From Monomorium pharaonis (lineage: Eukaryota > Arthropoda > Insecta > Hymenoptera > Formicidae): DNA of 64,000 nucleotides. Positions 49,962 through 63,343 of the stretch are shown here, piece by piece. The notes under the pieces were generated by a model. That model saw nothing but the letters and a program-made list of their open reading frames with translations, was not told the DNA's origin and made no database searches. Both the position numbers and the translations under genes were made by a program. The stretch is from contig NC_050467.1 of the NCBI RefSeq assembly GCF_013373865.1, forward strand, positions 22,838,996 to 22,902,995, in the 5' to 3' direction. Within the stretch, counting starts at the first letter, position 1. The number at the start of each line of letters is the position of its first letter.

Positions 49962-51301
49962 ATCGGTCGACACGGGCGACACGGACGAGCAATTTATCTC
50001 GAGGTCATCGCGTTATCTTCCCACCGCGCCGTTCGAGAGAGTAGGCGAAGTACCGACAACGATCGCCGTTCATTATGCAGTTCACGTGGCACACGTCCGT
50101 CAGCTCGCCGGCGATTTACACGCCTGTCACGCACACACGCGCGCCACGCGAAATCTGCCCGGGACGGCAGATCCGCTCGCTCGCTCGCGCGCACCAATGT
50201 ATGCACGTAGATACGTATACAGGCGTCCCGTATCTCCTGTTATCTCGCAACCGTCCGTTATCTGCGACCGAGCGCAACGGCGCGGAGATTAGAAGTCGCG
50301 CCTCGCGCGCAGATATCGCTCCCGGGAGTGTGATGGCCACTCGAGGCCGAGGACGCGTGGACTCTTCTTCTCGGAAGAAGACGCGCGCGCGAAACGAAAT
50401 TCGTTTTTCTCGGAACTCCCTGCTAAAAATTCGTCGTTCGGTTTATCGTTTCTGTTTCTCTTTCGTCGTGAAATTTATACTCGACGCTTATCTTAGCGTC
50501 GGTTTACGTTGAACACATTGACAGACCGTTTACTAAAATACTCGATTAATAAACCAAGGCAGTTTTGATTCAAGTTTATTATATATTCTGTGAGGTTGAA
50601 AGAGTGTGCTAATTAAAGGATCTTTGTTAATTAAGCCAGCAATATTTCACTGATATTATTATCGAGTCGTTTGGCTCTTGCACAATTTATACGTGCGTTT
50701 TAACTCTATCAGTCTTGTTCCAAATTTTTCTTGTCTGAAATCCGACGCCTATGCTTCATTATTCGGTCTCGCGGATGCACATTCACGGGCTCGCTAGCAG
50801 ACTATCGAACACACGCGCGTTCATGCATTAGTCTCTCGCGTTACGTGTGCTACGTATCCGAAGTGAATTCGCTCTCCGAGATTCGTGTACATACACGTAT
50901 TCGTACGCCGGGCATATTGGCGAGCGAGCGAACGAGCGTGGTGCGTAGGCTGATCGCGTTAACAGTAAATCCTGCGAAACGGAGGGCCTCGCTAGGGCAC
51001 AAGAGGAGGGAAGGAGAGGAGGAATGATGTAACCTCCGTCTGGCTCGTTCGGTATGTAATCGCCGTAACGAGCGAGTCGTAACTCAACTCAAGCGTGCAA
51101 GAACTCGTTGGACATTTCGAGTATCCAAGGTCGGAGAGCTTTGCCGCTCGCCGCGGTTTTGCAATCTTTTTTTTTTTTTCCTTCTTTTTCAAGCGACAAG
51201 TTTTTGAATGTAGGAAGAGGTTCAAATCGACCGCTCTGTCAGCGTGCGCGTGAAATATTTTTAAACCCTTTCACGAGAAAGTGCCTACGGTATATTTGAT
51301 T

Positions 51302-51340
51302 CACACACACACACACACACACACACACGCGCGCGCGCAC
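51302..51340. repeat. (CA)n passing into (CG)n, Z-DNA-prone
   Basis: About 13 CA units change directly to CG units. Confidence 0.95.
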
Positions 51341-52796
51341 AAATAATATCGGCTTTTCGTTCTTCAGTCCTCGCGTACGACTATCCTATATTTGATAAAC
51401 ACCGCGAGTCACATCCATGCGTCATTTCCCTGAAACTAATTAATTATATAAAAAATGATAATTAACCAAGCACCTGTCACGGCGCACAATGCGCGAGTGA
51501 ACGGGACTATGTCGAGCGGTGACATGTGAATGAAATAGCTTTCAGCGCCCGTTTCGCTCGACGCAGCAAAACGCCGGGCTATTTCGCAAATTGCGTGCGG
51601 CATGGCTGTGACATCATAGAGCATTCGTGGATCTGCGTATCGACGGGCGAGCGATGCCCGGGGAAAATTTCGTGCATTTGTGGCGAACCGGCGGTGCGCC
51701 GTCAAAGGACCCGAATATATACCACGTGTTCGCGAACGCTCTCGCGGCCGATTGATCGACAATGTGTCAGAAGGTACTTTCTATAGGGCATTGTCTCTAT
51801 ACGGGATATCTCGCCGCGCCGGATGCGCTTTCAGCCGCAGATTCTTTGACAAATTTGAAATCGATCCTGGCAGGTACAGATGATGGAGAATCGTAATTTG
51901 CCATGATTTTTCCACTTTTAGCATCAGCCTTCCGATGGTCCGAATGCCAATTTAAATGTCCACCGACGTGAATTTTAGTTGTAATTGGATTGGGAAGCAG
52001 AGATTTTATATTATGCATTTATAGTCTCGGCGAGAAAGACGAGAGGAAGAGCTTAATTTGAACATTATTTCTCTTCTGATTCAAGATAATTCTAAGATCT
52101 AATATTATATATAGAATATATAACTTATTTTTACTTTAATATTATCAATAATCTAATTGCGATACTGCATTAATATTTATTGTTCGGTAATTATCGACAG
52201 TTTATTCTTAAAAGTCATTACTCCAAGTTCGCTTACCTTGTCAACGTGATGGTGTCTGAAAATTACATTCAATTGTTACATCACGATACGCCAAATTTTA
52301 TATTTATCCAAAAGAAAGAAGATCCGACTAATTTCCAGAATTTTATTAACGAACAGCAAGTTAATATGACACAATTTCGAACAATCAATGCCTCCAACTT
52401 GGCTTCAGAGACAGAAAGATACATATTATCCCGATATCTTCCCATTTCCTGTCGTTGCGTTTTAATCGGGTCACTGACTCTCCGGCGACTTCAACTGGAA
52501 TCCAATCGCAGGAATGTGTCCCCGTAGCCAAATCGAGCAAACGCAGTGGACGCGACCGACGGTCGTATAATAGGACCTCGTGACGTGGCTACAATAAGTC
52601 CCTGTGTAATAATAGCAGCGCGCTGTAGACGTGGCGCTATGTAGCGTAACTAGGTTTGCCGATTCAACGAAATCGTACGCGTGGACGCGACTCCCCCGCG
52701 CAGTTCCTAGCAGCACGGATGGCACACTGTTCATCATGCCATTATCATGCCGTTAACGTCGCCATTAACGTGCAGATGTCCCGGCTGAAACTGGTT

Positions 52797-52821
52797 TCGC
52801 GCGCGCGCGCGCGCGCGCGCG
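52797..52821. repeat. (CG)12 tract, Z-DNA-prone
   Basis: About twelve perfect CG units. It is self-complementary, so it can form either Z-DNA or a cruciform. Confidence 0.95.
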
Positions 52822-53549
52822 ATGCCATACAACATATTTTTTATGCAGCCGGAAAGCACATACGGGCTCGCATGTTTCAGGTTCTGGCCACAACGGGGAC
52901 TGGTACACTTTAATTGGTGCCAGTATATCATTATAATAATTATAAGGATCTTTATCGCGATACTATTATTAGAATTTATATTGCATATTATTTCCGAATA
53001 ATTTTTTTTGATACTCCTGAAACCACACAAAAAAAAAAATTAATTTACCGGTTATACCGCTTTATCTTTATTTAACGCTATAATTATTCCAGTTTCCAAC
53101 ATCCTCACGCACGTTCGTGAAGCATTCTCCTCCTTTCCCCCGAACTTTTTATGTTTTAGTTAACAATAAATACATACAACGGTCAAAAGTAATTAGCTTT
53201 CCTCTCTATTTGTCGCGTGTAACAAAACTGCCCCGGGAGAAACGTTAACCGATTTAGAACGCGAATAAATTTAACGCGGCACGATTTCGTACGAGTTACG
53301 TACGCACTTCGTACACAATCTGATATTATGGTAGCTAGTTGGACGCGAAGCATAACTCAATTTCTCGGCAAACGACTGCGCCCGTCCGCCCACGTGTGGG
53401 CGCGCGCGCGTGTCGGGGCACGTTGGCAATTCCAACAATTCCGCACTCCCGTAATTTGGCTTGTGAATAATTACCGCCGAGGGCGGTGTCGAAAATAACG
53501 ATATATTTCCGGGATTGCGTGACGGCGCGTAAACAAGAAACAAAACGAT

Positions 53550-53600
53550 ACTCCGTCCGTCTGTCCGTTCGTTCGTTCGTTCGTTCGTTCGTTCGTTCGC
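53550..53600. repeat. Mosaic TCCG/TTCG tetranucleotide tract
   Basis: CCGT/CTGT units change into about eight to nine TTCG units. The unit types are shared with the 10330-10433 tract. Confidence 0.9.
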
Positions 53601-54507
53601 TTTCCGTTTCTAATTCAAGAAATCCATTAAAAGGATGAACGCTCGCCCGCCTTCGTGACTAACTCTCTCCCTGCCAAAGAGAGAAGGGTAGGTCGAGGCT
53701 TTTCAGGCGTGTAGGAACGCGCGCGGCTACGAGACTTGCGTGGCCGGGAGCCATAAACGCACACGCGTGTGCACCTGCATCCACGAAGCTCACACGCGTG
53801 TACGCGAGGCGGCGGCGCCGTATGATCCGCGTATGTGTATGCATGACTCCGGGTGCTTCGAGTGGCGGACCCATTAACGTGGATCATAAAGGTCCTCAAC
53901 CTAGTGAGTCACTGCGGGTTAATAATTACTACCGAGCACCACATGCGGAGAGTCCGTGCGTTCTCCTCTCGTTCTCTTCGCTCTCCTCTCTAAGCCGCTG
54001 CAACACACGCTCGTGCACATTCAGCGGAGGCCCCAGCAGCGTAATCGAACGAAAATTGGTTCCGCGCCGCTCACGGGGAGAATATCTAACAGGATGCTTG
54101 TCATCGATAGAAATGACTATGAACATCTCCTGGCGATCTTTTTATCGTCAAAATCGATTTTTAAAAATTGATTGAATTCTACCAAATATTGCACAATTAT
54201 TTATTATTTCATATAAAGTTATTTTGTAGCAAAGAGGCACTTAATATATAAAGGAATTAAATAGATTAGATTCTAGTAGCAAAGTCACTTGGGAATCAAC
54301 GTTATCTCATTACACTTTTTTTTTTTAAAAAAAGATTTCCGGTGTAACAGCCTACTTTGTTGCGCGCTGTATATTTAACCCTTTGATGTAAATGAAGGAA
54401 ATTACATCTTACAAAAAAAGAACCGTGAAAGTATCCGTGTCACTGCCGACGCCACTGAGGAGATCACGAGTGCGTGCGACACGCCATGTTGCAGGTTGCG
54501 TCGACAA

Positions 54508-54540
54508 GCGACGGCTACGACGACGACGACAACGACAACT
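54508..54540. repeat. (CGA)n/(CAA) triplet tract
   Basis: CGA units with AAC interruptions in a CpG-rich block. Confidence 0.8.
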
Positions 54541-56011
54541 TTTGTCTAACGTGACACACCAGGTGCGCGTCACGCACGCGAAAACACCCGCCCGGATAGT
54601 GTGCGCCCGATTAATCGTATTTATATCCCCGTACACATACAGCGTATATCTCCGCGTGGTTTTTCCCTCGTCTCGCAAAGCGGAACGGCGTAGTTTCGAC
54701 GAAAGAATTGGCACAGAAATAGAAACATTGACGACGTACTATGAATGTCGCACGTCCTGCATTTCCGCGCGCTTTTCGCTCGGGGAATCCTCAGATTCAC
54801 GCGCTTAACGGAACTTTCAAAGAGCCGCGCTAAATCTAGAAACCGTGGCTTATTAGCACTATTAATTTTAAGGAGCGCAAAGTTTTACGAAAACTTGACT
54901 TATCGCACGAAAGAAAAAGAAAAATGATCTTAGAGTTTACGTTAATCACATTTTAATGTCTTGTGTAATTTGTTATACCTATTAACTTTTCCGAGTTAAT
55001 TTGTGCGAAAACTTCTTTCAAAAACTTTTTGAGTATTTGTCATAAAACTTTTTTTACATATCTGTTTTGTATCTTTTGACGATGCGAATGCTCTTTCTTT
55101 TTCCTATATTTTTTGTAAGCCAAGCTTAAGATTAGCAACAGATCATGACGAACAATCGTTGAAGCGAATGTAAAAAGGGATAAATTCGGAGCGCACTAGA
55201 GCGCACTTTGAAGCCAACGTCGACCGTAGATGGTTAAGTTATGGCAGTGGCATCGCCGCATTCGTGCGAAAGAAATCCAGTTAGAAACTAGGAGTCGCAA
55301 ACTTCGCCGTTACAGCCGAGCGAGCCATAGTTGGACGTAGTTGGAAAATAGTTTGGTGCTCTCATGAATTATAGCTGGGACTTTAGTTTACGTTACTTTG
55401 GTGTACGTCGACGGTGCACGATTCGCGTTTACGTGAGCGAAATTTTAACAGAGTTCCTTCTTTACTCGTTTAAAACACTTTTAAACGATTTTTCGTCGTT
55501 CCGATATGAATTACCAATCAAGATATTTTACAATAATAACAATATATATATATAACGGTTTAAAGTATAAAGAACGTATATTGAAATTCATTTTCAACGC
55601 GGAATGTCTCTAAGACTTTAATAATACTTCTTTTATATATACATTTTTTTTATTGAAATGATTTTACGAGCTGAGATTTAATAAGATTGATTGAAAGTTA
55701 AATGAAGACTGGAGATAAGTTTGGGGGAAAGTTAACTTTTTTTTTGAAACGAGGCAGACGTTAAGAAAAATAAAGGAGGAAAGTACACTCTTTTGATACA
55801 TCCACGGTAGTTCGCGTAGAGCATTTCATAACGGAATAGAATATGATTGGCCTTCCGCGCGGACTGAAACAGACCGGTCGTTCCGCTTTAAAAGTTATCA
55901 AGCGGTATGTGCTTTTCTAGCTGTAAAACGTGCCAGCTATCTACCTCGTATTCGCCGACGCGATCGCTTTAGCTGGTTCTCTCGCCCACGGGAGAGAAGT
56001 GAGAGGCGAGC

Positions 56012-56047
56012 GAAGAAGAAGAAGAAGAAGAAGAAGAAGAAGAGGTA
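56012..56047. repeat. (GAA)n microsatellite
   Basis: About eleven AAG units, followed by GTAGGGGG and further purine-rich sequence. Confidence 0.9.
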
Positions 56048-59000
56048 GGGGGAAAGAGGGAGGATGGGATGAGGGACGCTAAAGTCTGCGCGATGAGGAA
56101 GTTTGTTGCAAACTTTACGCGACTCCGGAGCGAAGCCGAAGAGAGATGGAATCGCGCCCGCCCGGTTTTATGGGTCGTTCCGTTTTACTTTCGTCATAAA
56201 AATTCCTCGCGCCGCCGTTCCGCCGCAAACTATTCCCCTCTCGGCAAAAAGGATGGGCGGGAGGAAGGGATTACCGAGGACGAAGGATGCCCGCGAACAA
56301 CAGCGGAGTGTGTATGGCACGTCCCCGATCTGTATGTAAACGTACTCCGCTCCGATAATTACGGTAACGAGCTAATGTTTAACGACCTTCATTAAATACC
56401 TTCTTAACAACTGACAAAAGATTATTCTGACTGTATAATTGATTAATCTTCATTATGAATATTAATTTTGCTTAATTTTAATATGAGATATTAAGACCGG
56501 GGAATCGCGCGTGCTTATGAAAATTTATGAAAAATTATGTCAGACCCCTTTCAAGCCGGGTATTTTTATTAGCATAAATTGACCGATAACATACCTATAG
56601 TTCGAAGTGCGCGTTTATACGTGACTCACGAAAGATAACTTTTATTGCGGCGGCGTTGCGGTATGAAGGCTGGCGTTTGAAATTTAAACGAGCATGCTTA
56701 GCGAAACCGGTCTTTGAGAATACGTGGACAATCGTAAATTTGGTTGCCGTAAAGATTTCATTTGCGTAGAGCTTGCATAACGCTGATGATAGCGTACGTA
56801 AATGCGCTTGTAACAGAAAATTACACGGACGACTCATTCTTCGCCATTGTGCGTTATCTTTTCTTGTCTAAGAATCGACCAGTAACTCGCTACTATGTTT
56901 CGTACAAACATCGGACTGCCAGAAGTATTATGAACGAAATGTCGAGCTATTCACGAATTTCTCTTCGGTAACCGAGTTAAGAATCGTTTCGCGGCACGTT
57001 TCAATCATCTCGACGGAAGAAAATGGGGTTTCGATGCAAATTCACGGTACGCTACAATTTTAAAAACGAGGGAGTCGCATTGTCGTCGTCCGTCGATAAA
57101 AAAAGAAATACATACGATGGCTCGTCATTCGTTTTGATTTGCCTTCAAATCGGATATCTTTTAACGCGCGATTCGAGACCCGTTATTGCGGCATATCTAC
57201 GCGACAGTGACGTTCTTAGAGAATTCATGTATCATTGCATTCATGCGTTGACATTGCACACGGACCCGCGACTCATGTAAGACGCTGACTGCTCGAGTTT
57301 CGAGCACGATGTCGAGAACTTTGTCCGTTCAAAGCCATTACACTTAGTCATACTTGCAATTCAATGAGCTAATTAATTGCACGATTTGCATAGGCCATTC
57401 GATTGGTTGGACTAGTTCCGAACGGTTTAAAGAGGGACCTTCGCAGTTATTCAAACCGCGAATGAATAATGCGGAGTGTAATGGACCTCACGCATTTGTA
57501 CTACGTTATCTTCGGCATTAATCGTTTATCAATTCTTATTTTGTTAACTAGAACAGTTGATTACTTAAAAAGAGTCTTTTAATAGATTTGTTTTTTATAG
57601 ATGAATTAGTGTGCACTTTCTGTACTTAAAGTGAAAGAGGTATATATATTTGAAATTTAGCGAGAGAGAAGTTCTAGTGCAGTGTAGTAATAAAAAAATC
57701 TCATAACTGACAATTATCTGAATTTATCTCCTTGGTTTCGCAATTTTAGAAGATTATCTATTCATGGGGAGTTAAATACTTCCCTCTTGAAGGGGCACTA
57801 TTTATCTAAGCTGAATCACGGATTAAAAATCCATTTCAGTTTTCCCATCTTCCGTTTTGAGTTAAATACTTCGCGCAAATAAAAGCGAGCTGGGAATTGT
57901 GTCTTTTGTTATGCCCGAACACAAAGTTTGCGAAACGTCGACAAAGTTAAACGAGGTCGCGTACTGTTGTCCGAGCGTTATCTCTTCGCGAGACGCGGTT
58001 TCTACCCGAGTTAGATGTAACGATCACCGTCCAGGAATACCTTGAACTCTTAGTAAATTAGCACAGAGCGTAAAGTTAGAGCGACCAGGTCGCGTTATCG
58101 GAAACAATCTTTCTTCTCGGACGAAGGCGGAGGATCGCTACCACGCGATCGCCGATAGATCCACCGTTAATACAAATGATCGGCGTGACCGTAACCCCCT
58201 TTAAACGTTCGTACCGCGGAAAAAGGCGGCACGGCGAGCTATTCTCTTTATACATATATACATCGCGAACTTAAAGCCGCTTCTCTAAAAATAACCGACA
58301 TCGCCTCGCATCGAGGTCGCCACGGACGAACGGGGCGCGATCGAAGGGAAAGAGAAAGATAGATGTACGGGGAAACGCCAAGATTTATCCGGACGTTATT
58401 GAGAAACGGGATACGTAGGTGGGGGGGTTGAAAATGTGCATTGTGTAGAAATTATTGAAACCGTGACGAGTGAAGTTTGCGCTGGAAAAATCGTCAAGGT
58501 TATCCTTAAGAGAAACAACTACGTTTCTCGAGTTTTATCTCGGGATACAACAATCGTCAGTTGCAATCGTGACATGCCAAGGTATTCTTACAATATTCTT
58601 TAGGAATCTTAAGGTTTAATTAAATCTTTGAGTGGAAGAGTTAAGGGAATAATTTAGGAAAAGTAATTAACGCAAGAGGTTTCACGTGGATGTATGTTTT
58701 TATTCGAAAAGCAATTTTACATGTGATACGTGATAAAATAGTAAAATCACATATCGATTTACATACATTGCGGATAATTTCATCCGTGAAAAACTGACAG
58801 ATACAGATATAATTAACTGAGAAAGCTGGCACGCTTCACGACGATTTTAACCATTTTATTATTCTAATCTGTCTAATTTCCAGTACTTAAATACGCTTGA
58901 TAAATTTTTAACCAGTCGGCGAATGAAAGATCAATTTTAAGGTTTATTCAATAAATGTCTCGCGAATCAGACAGATTCCAATGTTATACCGCCGGTGGAA

Positions 59001-60912
59001 ATTACCCTTAGCCCGAGAGTTAATGCATTATGCGTTCGTTCATTTGAAATTAATTACGCTGAGGCGAAATTGACGTGAAAATGAAATACGATCCTCCGAA
59101 ATGTGTGCAGCGACGTTTTCGTAAATACATCGCTGGTGTTTTGAATTGCTATTAATGTCTATGAAATGTCCCATGTAAAATCACCCTTGCCAGATATCGT
59201 CAACGTACGCTTATCGCCGACAGTGTCATTCGATCGCGCGACATACACTTGGTGTATTTATAGCGAGTATGCATGAATTACATGTATACTTGGCGCAGCG
59301 GTCAGATTTTATTTAACGACATTAGCATATCCGTGATTATTAGCATTTACGATCGGTGCGAGACTCGTCATTATCACAGGTCATCGAATTTCACAAGACA
59401 CATACATACATGCGAAAGTTATAACGTTAAATAACAAAGTTGAGACGCGAGGCCGATGGCGACTGATTACCACCGCTGTACGTACGTCAAAGTTGTTTTC
59501 GGAGATGAGCCATTAAACTACGGACATTTCCAAATAGCACGACGTAAATTGGCGATTAATGTTAACGCGGCACAAGTTGGCACAATTAATCGTAACGATC
59601 GTGCCAGACTCTGATGACGTCGTGAAGCCGATCGTTTGAAACCGTCTTCGATGCGACGAATTTTCTTCCCAGTTCGTAAAATCGACAATGAAAAAGAGCA
59701 ATGTAAAAATAAGAATATAAAAAGTAAGCGCGCGCGACTCCTTTGTTCCGCAATATTATATCAAGCGCCTGGAAATTGCGGGGAGATTCGTCCGCAACGT
59801 TTCCTCGTAAATTTCCTTCTTATAGCCGAAAGATGTTTACGAGAATCGCGATGTAGCAGGATGGAACCGCAACAACAACGAGGTTCTCGGTTATCTCAAT
59901 TTCGCGAGTACCGTCAGTTGGCTGACGTTGCGAACATATTTCTCCGTATTGCGCGCGTATTCTCTTTAAATCGATACGACGCGATATGCCCCCTCCCCGC
60001 CCCCGACGCCGCCTGTGACAATGTACGAGACAACGTGTAATTAAAACGAATGGAAGTGGAGCTGCGCGCTATTTGCGGTTTCCGCGAATGTAACGACTCC
60101 GCTCAGGAAACTTCGCTCAATTAATGGGAGATATAATTATGCCCTTATTACGTTACATACGGTGTATCATAAAAATGGAAGGAGCGGAAATAACTCGTAA
60201 TGGAAAAGCCTCGAGGAAACTGCGTCGCTGAGACGCGCGATTTCTCGCAAATTTAAAACCTGCCCCCACGTATATACCGTAATCCGATGTCAGCCGGGGA
60301 ATTAATATTTACTCGTCTCTTGGGCATCTATTTAAACTTACATCGATGAAATTATTTTAAACAGCTCCGCTGAAATATAGCCGTGAATTATTGATAAAGA
60401 TGGTGCGCCATCTCTACTCGAACCGCTCGATATTTCATGGAGAACATTATTTTTGTTTGATAATTTTAAAACACTAAAGATAACATTCGTATAATAATAT
60501 CATCGAATGCGATACGAAGGCAAGATTTATAATCGTAACATATTCTTACGCGCGAGCTGAAATCTCGTTTCCTTATTCATGACTTATATCTTAATAGCGT
60601 TTCATTCTGCGACTATCGATCCCATCTCAAGGCTCTGCCTTCACGATCATAAATCCTCGCGCGGAAGTAACATCACCGGCATCGGGAGTGGCTCCATCCC
60701 CCTCCGTAACACATACGAACACGCGTATAATCGGCCACCGCGTTACCTTCTCACAGCTTTTTTGATCGCGTAACGCGATTTACCGGCCGGTGGATCGATC
60801 GGGCCGTATTAACATTTAAAATATGACGCCGGTGACGCAGGCACCACATACCCGTTCCACGACACGTATACACGGATACATTTACGCGTTATATACCGGT
60901 CGTACTAGTCTG

Positions 60913-60950
60913 CAACGACGACGACAACGACGACGACGACGACGACGATG
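60913..60950. repeat. (CGA)n triplet tract
   Basis: CGA units with one CAA interruption, in a CpG-rich block. Confidence 0.9.
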
Positions 60951-62059
60951 GAGGGAGAGGCATCCGGCGTCAGGCGTAACGCCAGAAACTGGAACGACCA
61001 GTTATTCGACTAGCGCGGAGCGTCTCTCTCGGCGCAAACTTTTCTCCCTCTCTCCTTCAATTCTCTCTCTCTTTCTCTTTTCCGCTCGGTCCGCTTCTAA
61101 GAAACAAGTTGAAACTTAGCATCTCTCAACTCGCGATGATTTCAGAAGACATCGTCGGTTCACACACATTCTTACTAATACGCGGGAGTTTGATTTAAAT
61201 CCTCCAGCGGATTGTGCGTTACAAAGTTCGAAAGTGACGTCGGAGCTTACTCGAGCTTAGTCATCGAGGTAATTAAAATGAGTGCGCGCTCGGAAGTGAA
61301 GATTAAAAAAAAAACGTGAATCGCTGGTGACGCGCGATTTTTTTAATTTTCTCGACAGCTAACCGGTAAGCCCGGCACGCGCCATTCATATTTTCGAGGC
61401 GGTCAGGCGAGGAGGTCGAGCTTCGTAATCCAGACTGATTAAAAGTTTCGCGATCAAGAAGTAGGGATTTCCGAGACTGTATGAACTAACTGTATAAACT
61501 AGTTCAAAACAACGATACCCTTCCTCCGGCACCGGCGAGGCTAGAAGCGGTTGTTCGCTCAATAGTCGGGGGGTAAACTTTTCCCCGCCGTAATCGCGGC
61601 GCTCTCGATTTAAGTTGTAATCGGAGTTAAAGGGTTACAATACTTCCCTCCCTCCCCCTCCATCGCTCCGCGGCGAAATGTTCCGAAAGTTTGCTCGACG
61701 CAATCCACACCAATTTGATAGAGCCGAAATTAGGGAAAGCCCCCCCCCGCGACTGTGTGCAAGCTCGCACATGTGCGTGCGCGTCTGTGTGTTGGCAACG
61801 CCTTATAAGCTCGTCCAGCGCCCGTGTCTCGCACCTTAATCCGTCCCCAGTCGCCTCGACCAGCGCTTAGGAAAAGTGTCCGGGACGCGCTCGGAATCCA
61901 GAATTCGTTCGCACAACCTACACGCATCTCGACGGGAGGGCGAGGGGAAGTCTTGACCGTAGGGACGAAGGGCCGGAGGGACGCGATGCCTGGCACGTTC
62001 CAGCGGAATGCCTGCGCGAGCGTCGCTCTAGGCGATACGTGCGGAATACCAAGCGCCGT

Positions 62060-62060
<1 letters not shown>

Positions 62061-62123
<63 letters not shown>
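62061..62123. repeat. Long (CT)n microsatellite
   Basis: About 62 bp of pure CT, ending in CCCC. Confidence 0.95.
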
Positions 62124-62125
<2 letters not shown>

Positions 62126-62310
62126 CCTGCGCAAGTCGTAGCGCGCGTTCGATTGACGTCCGGTGTCGCCGCATTCGTCGCGCATGGCTTGCCCCTGGAA
62201 AAGAGGTTTCTCGCGGTTAGAGAGTTAAATCGACACAGATCGACGATAACGGCGAAATGATAATTACGCGCGATAATTGCTAATTGCTTCTTAAGACATT
62301 CCCCGTATCG

Positions 62311-62585
62311 TTATCGCGAAACGCAGTGCTCGTCGCTCTTTGGGTCAAAGGGGCATCCAAGATCGTGGCATTCGCGTTCTGATTCGACGGGGTCTGGGTC
62401 CCCCGACGGGGGCGAGATCGGCCGACCGTCCCAGATATTCGCGACCTTTGCCACGATTCGTGACAATGTTTGGGACGGACGAGGTGCAGCGCGAATCGCG
62501 GCCGCGCCGGCCGTAATTGGAGTGCGGCGCGCAGAGCGCGGCGAGATGCCGGCGGCGATGCCTATCGTTTTCAAGTAAATTAATC
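62311..62585 (-). CDS. Possible terminal exon, minus strand, unrecognised product (weak)
   Basis: On the minus strand, GTTACGTTTCAG is followed by an open frame of about 90 codons ending at TAA (62313-62311). The last third is less arginine-rich than chance frames in CpG DNA and carries ECHDLGCPFDPKSDEHC with three cysteines. The first half is Ala/Arg-rich and resembles a chance frame. No upstream exon or family was recognised, so this is a weak candidate. Confidence 0.15.
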
Positions 62586-62731
62586 CTGAAACGTAACACC
62601 CTACTCCGCGAGTACCAATTAACGTAACGGCGCTTCCTTATCGGCGCGGCCTGATCTTTAATTTGTAAGAAAACGGCCGACACGCTCGCTCGCGAAGCCT
62701 GGATGCGCGGCCGCGCGCGCTCTTAATTTCA

Positions 62732-63343
62732 ATGGATAGGAAAGCGTGGAGCGTGTGTGCCGCGGGAGTTTCACGATCGATGAATAGAGCGCACGGAGTG
62801 TCTCGCGCATGCAGGTACTTATCGGAGTTTCTAATCGTTTCCCTCGGAAATCGCGCGAGTTTCATTTCTCCGCGAGCATCGCGGCGCAACACGGCTCATC
62901 CTCGCCGCGCAACATTGTTCAAGCGGCAAATTTTGGAAAAAGAGAATTTCCATCGGTATCTCCCTTTCATCGTTTTCGCGTTCGTGAAACCTGTTAACCA
63001 CAATTACGACTTGACGAACGCTGTCGGAGTCTTAAAAAGCGAGTTGGACTTAAACGTCTTCGAGAAGTTCTTGTTAAAAAAAGTGGGTGGTATGTCCTTT
63101 GGTCACGGAAGCGGTGTATTTGCGCCACGATTGGCCTTATCTGCCGGGCTTTCGTGCACGGATCCTTGTAGTTTTATCGTATTACGCTGTGTGATAGACG
63201 AGCTTCTATTCGGGTTTCCAGAACGCGTCGTCATTTCCAGGAAGCGCCATCGGAAAGTCGCGATTGTCTCATGTGACGCGATACCGCGAATGCCTTGTAA
63301 TACTCGCGATATTTCAACGTGCCTGATTACACGAGAGAGCTGA
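62732..63343 (+). CDS. Open frame of 203 codons, unrecognised (weak)
   Basis: It runs from ATG to TGA with a mixed composition and a central stretch that reads like ordinary protein (YLPFIVFAFVKPVNHNYDLTNAVGVLKSELDLNVFEKFLLKKVGG). I recognise no family, signal peptide or clear membrane segment, and see no promoter. It lies in moderately CpG-rich DNA where stops are scarcer, so chance remains the better explanation. Confidence 0.15.
   Translation: MDRKAWSVCAAGVSRSMNRAHGVSRACRYLSEFLIVSLGNRASFISPRASRRNTAHPRRATLFKRQILEKENFHRYLPFIVFAFVKPVNHNYDLTNAVGVLKSELDLNVFEKFLLKKVGGMSFGHGSGVFAPRLALSAGLSCTDPCSFIVLRCVIDELLFGFPERVVISRKRHRKVAIVSCDAIPRMPCNTRDISTCLITRES

Larger units (their letters stand above)
43260..50520. 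other. Intron and possibly other non-coding DNA after the large exon
   Basis: It starts at the donor at 43260. AT-rich sequence at 43270-43780 gives way to a CpG-rich island at 43790-45000 that contains TATAAATA at 44779 and the CCA/CCG tract. Another CpG-rich island lies at 49100-50520. No following exon was identified. Confidence 0.6.

Noticed and set aside
51210..51240. GGTTCAAATC resembling a tRNA T-loop
   Set aside because: No D-arm, anticodon arm or acceptor pairing could be built around it.
51526..51786. Cys-rich 86-codon + strand frame
   Set aside because: Seven cysteines within about 40 residues caught attention, but there is no signal peptide, spacing match or splice support; likely chance.
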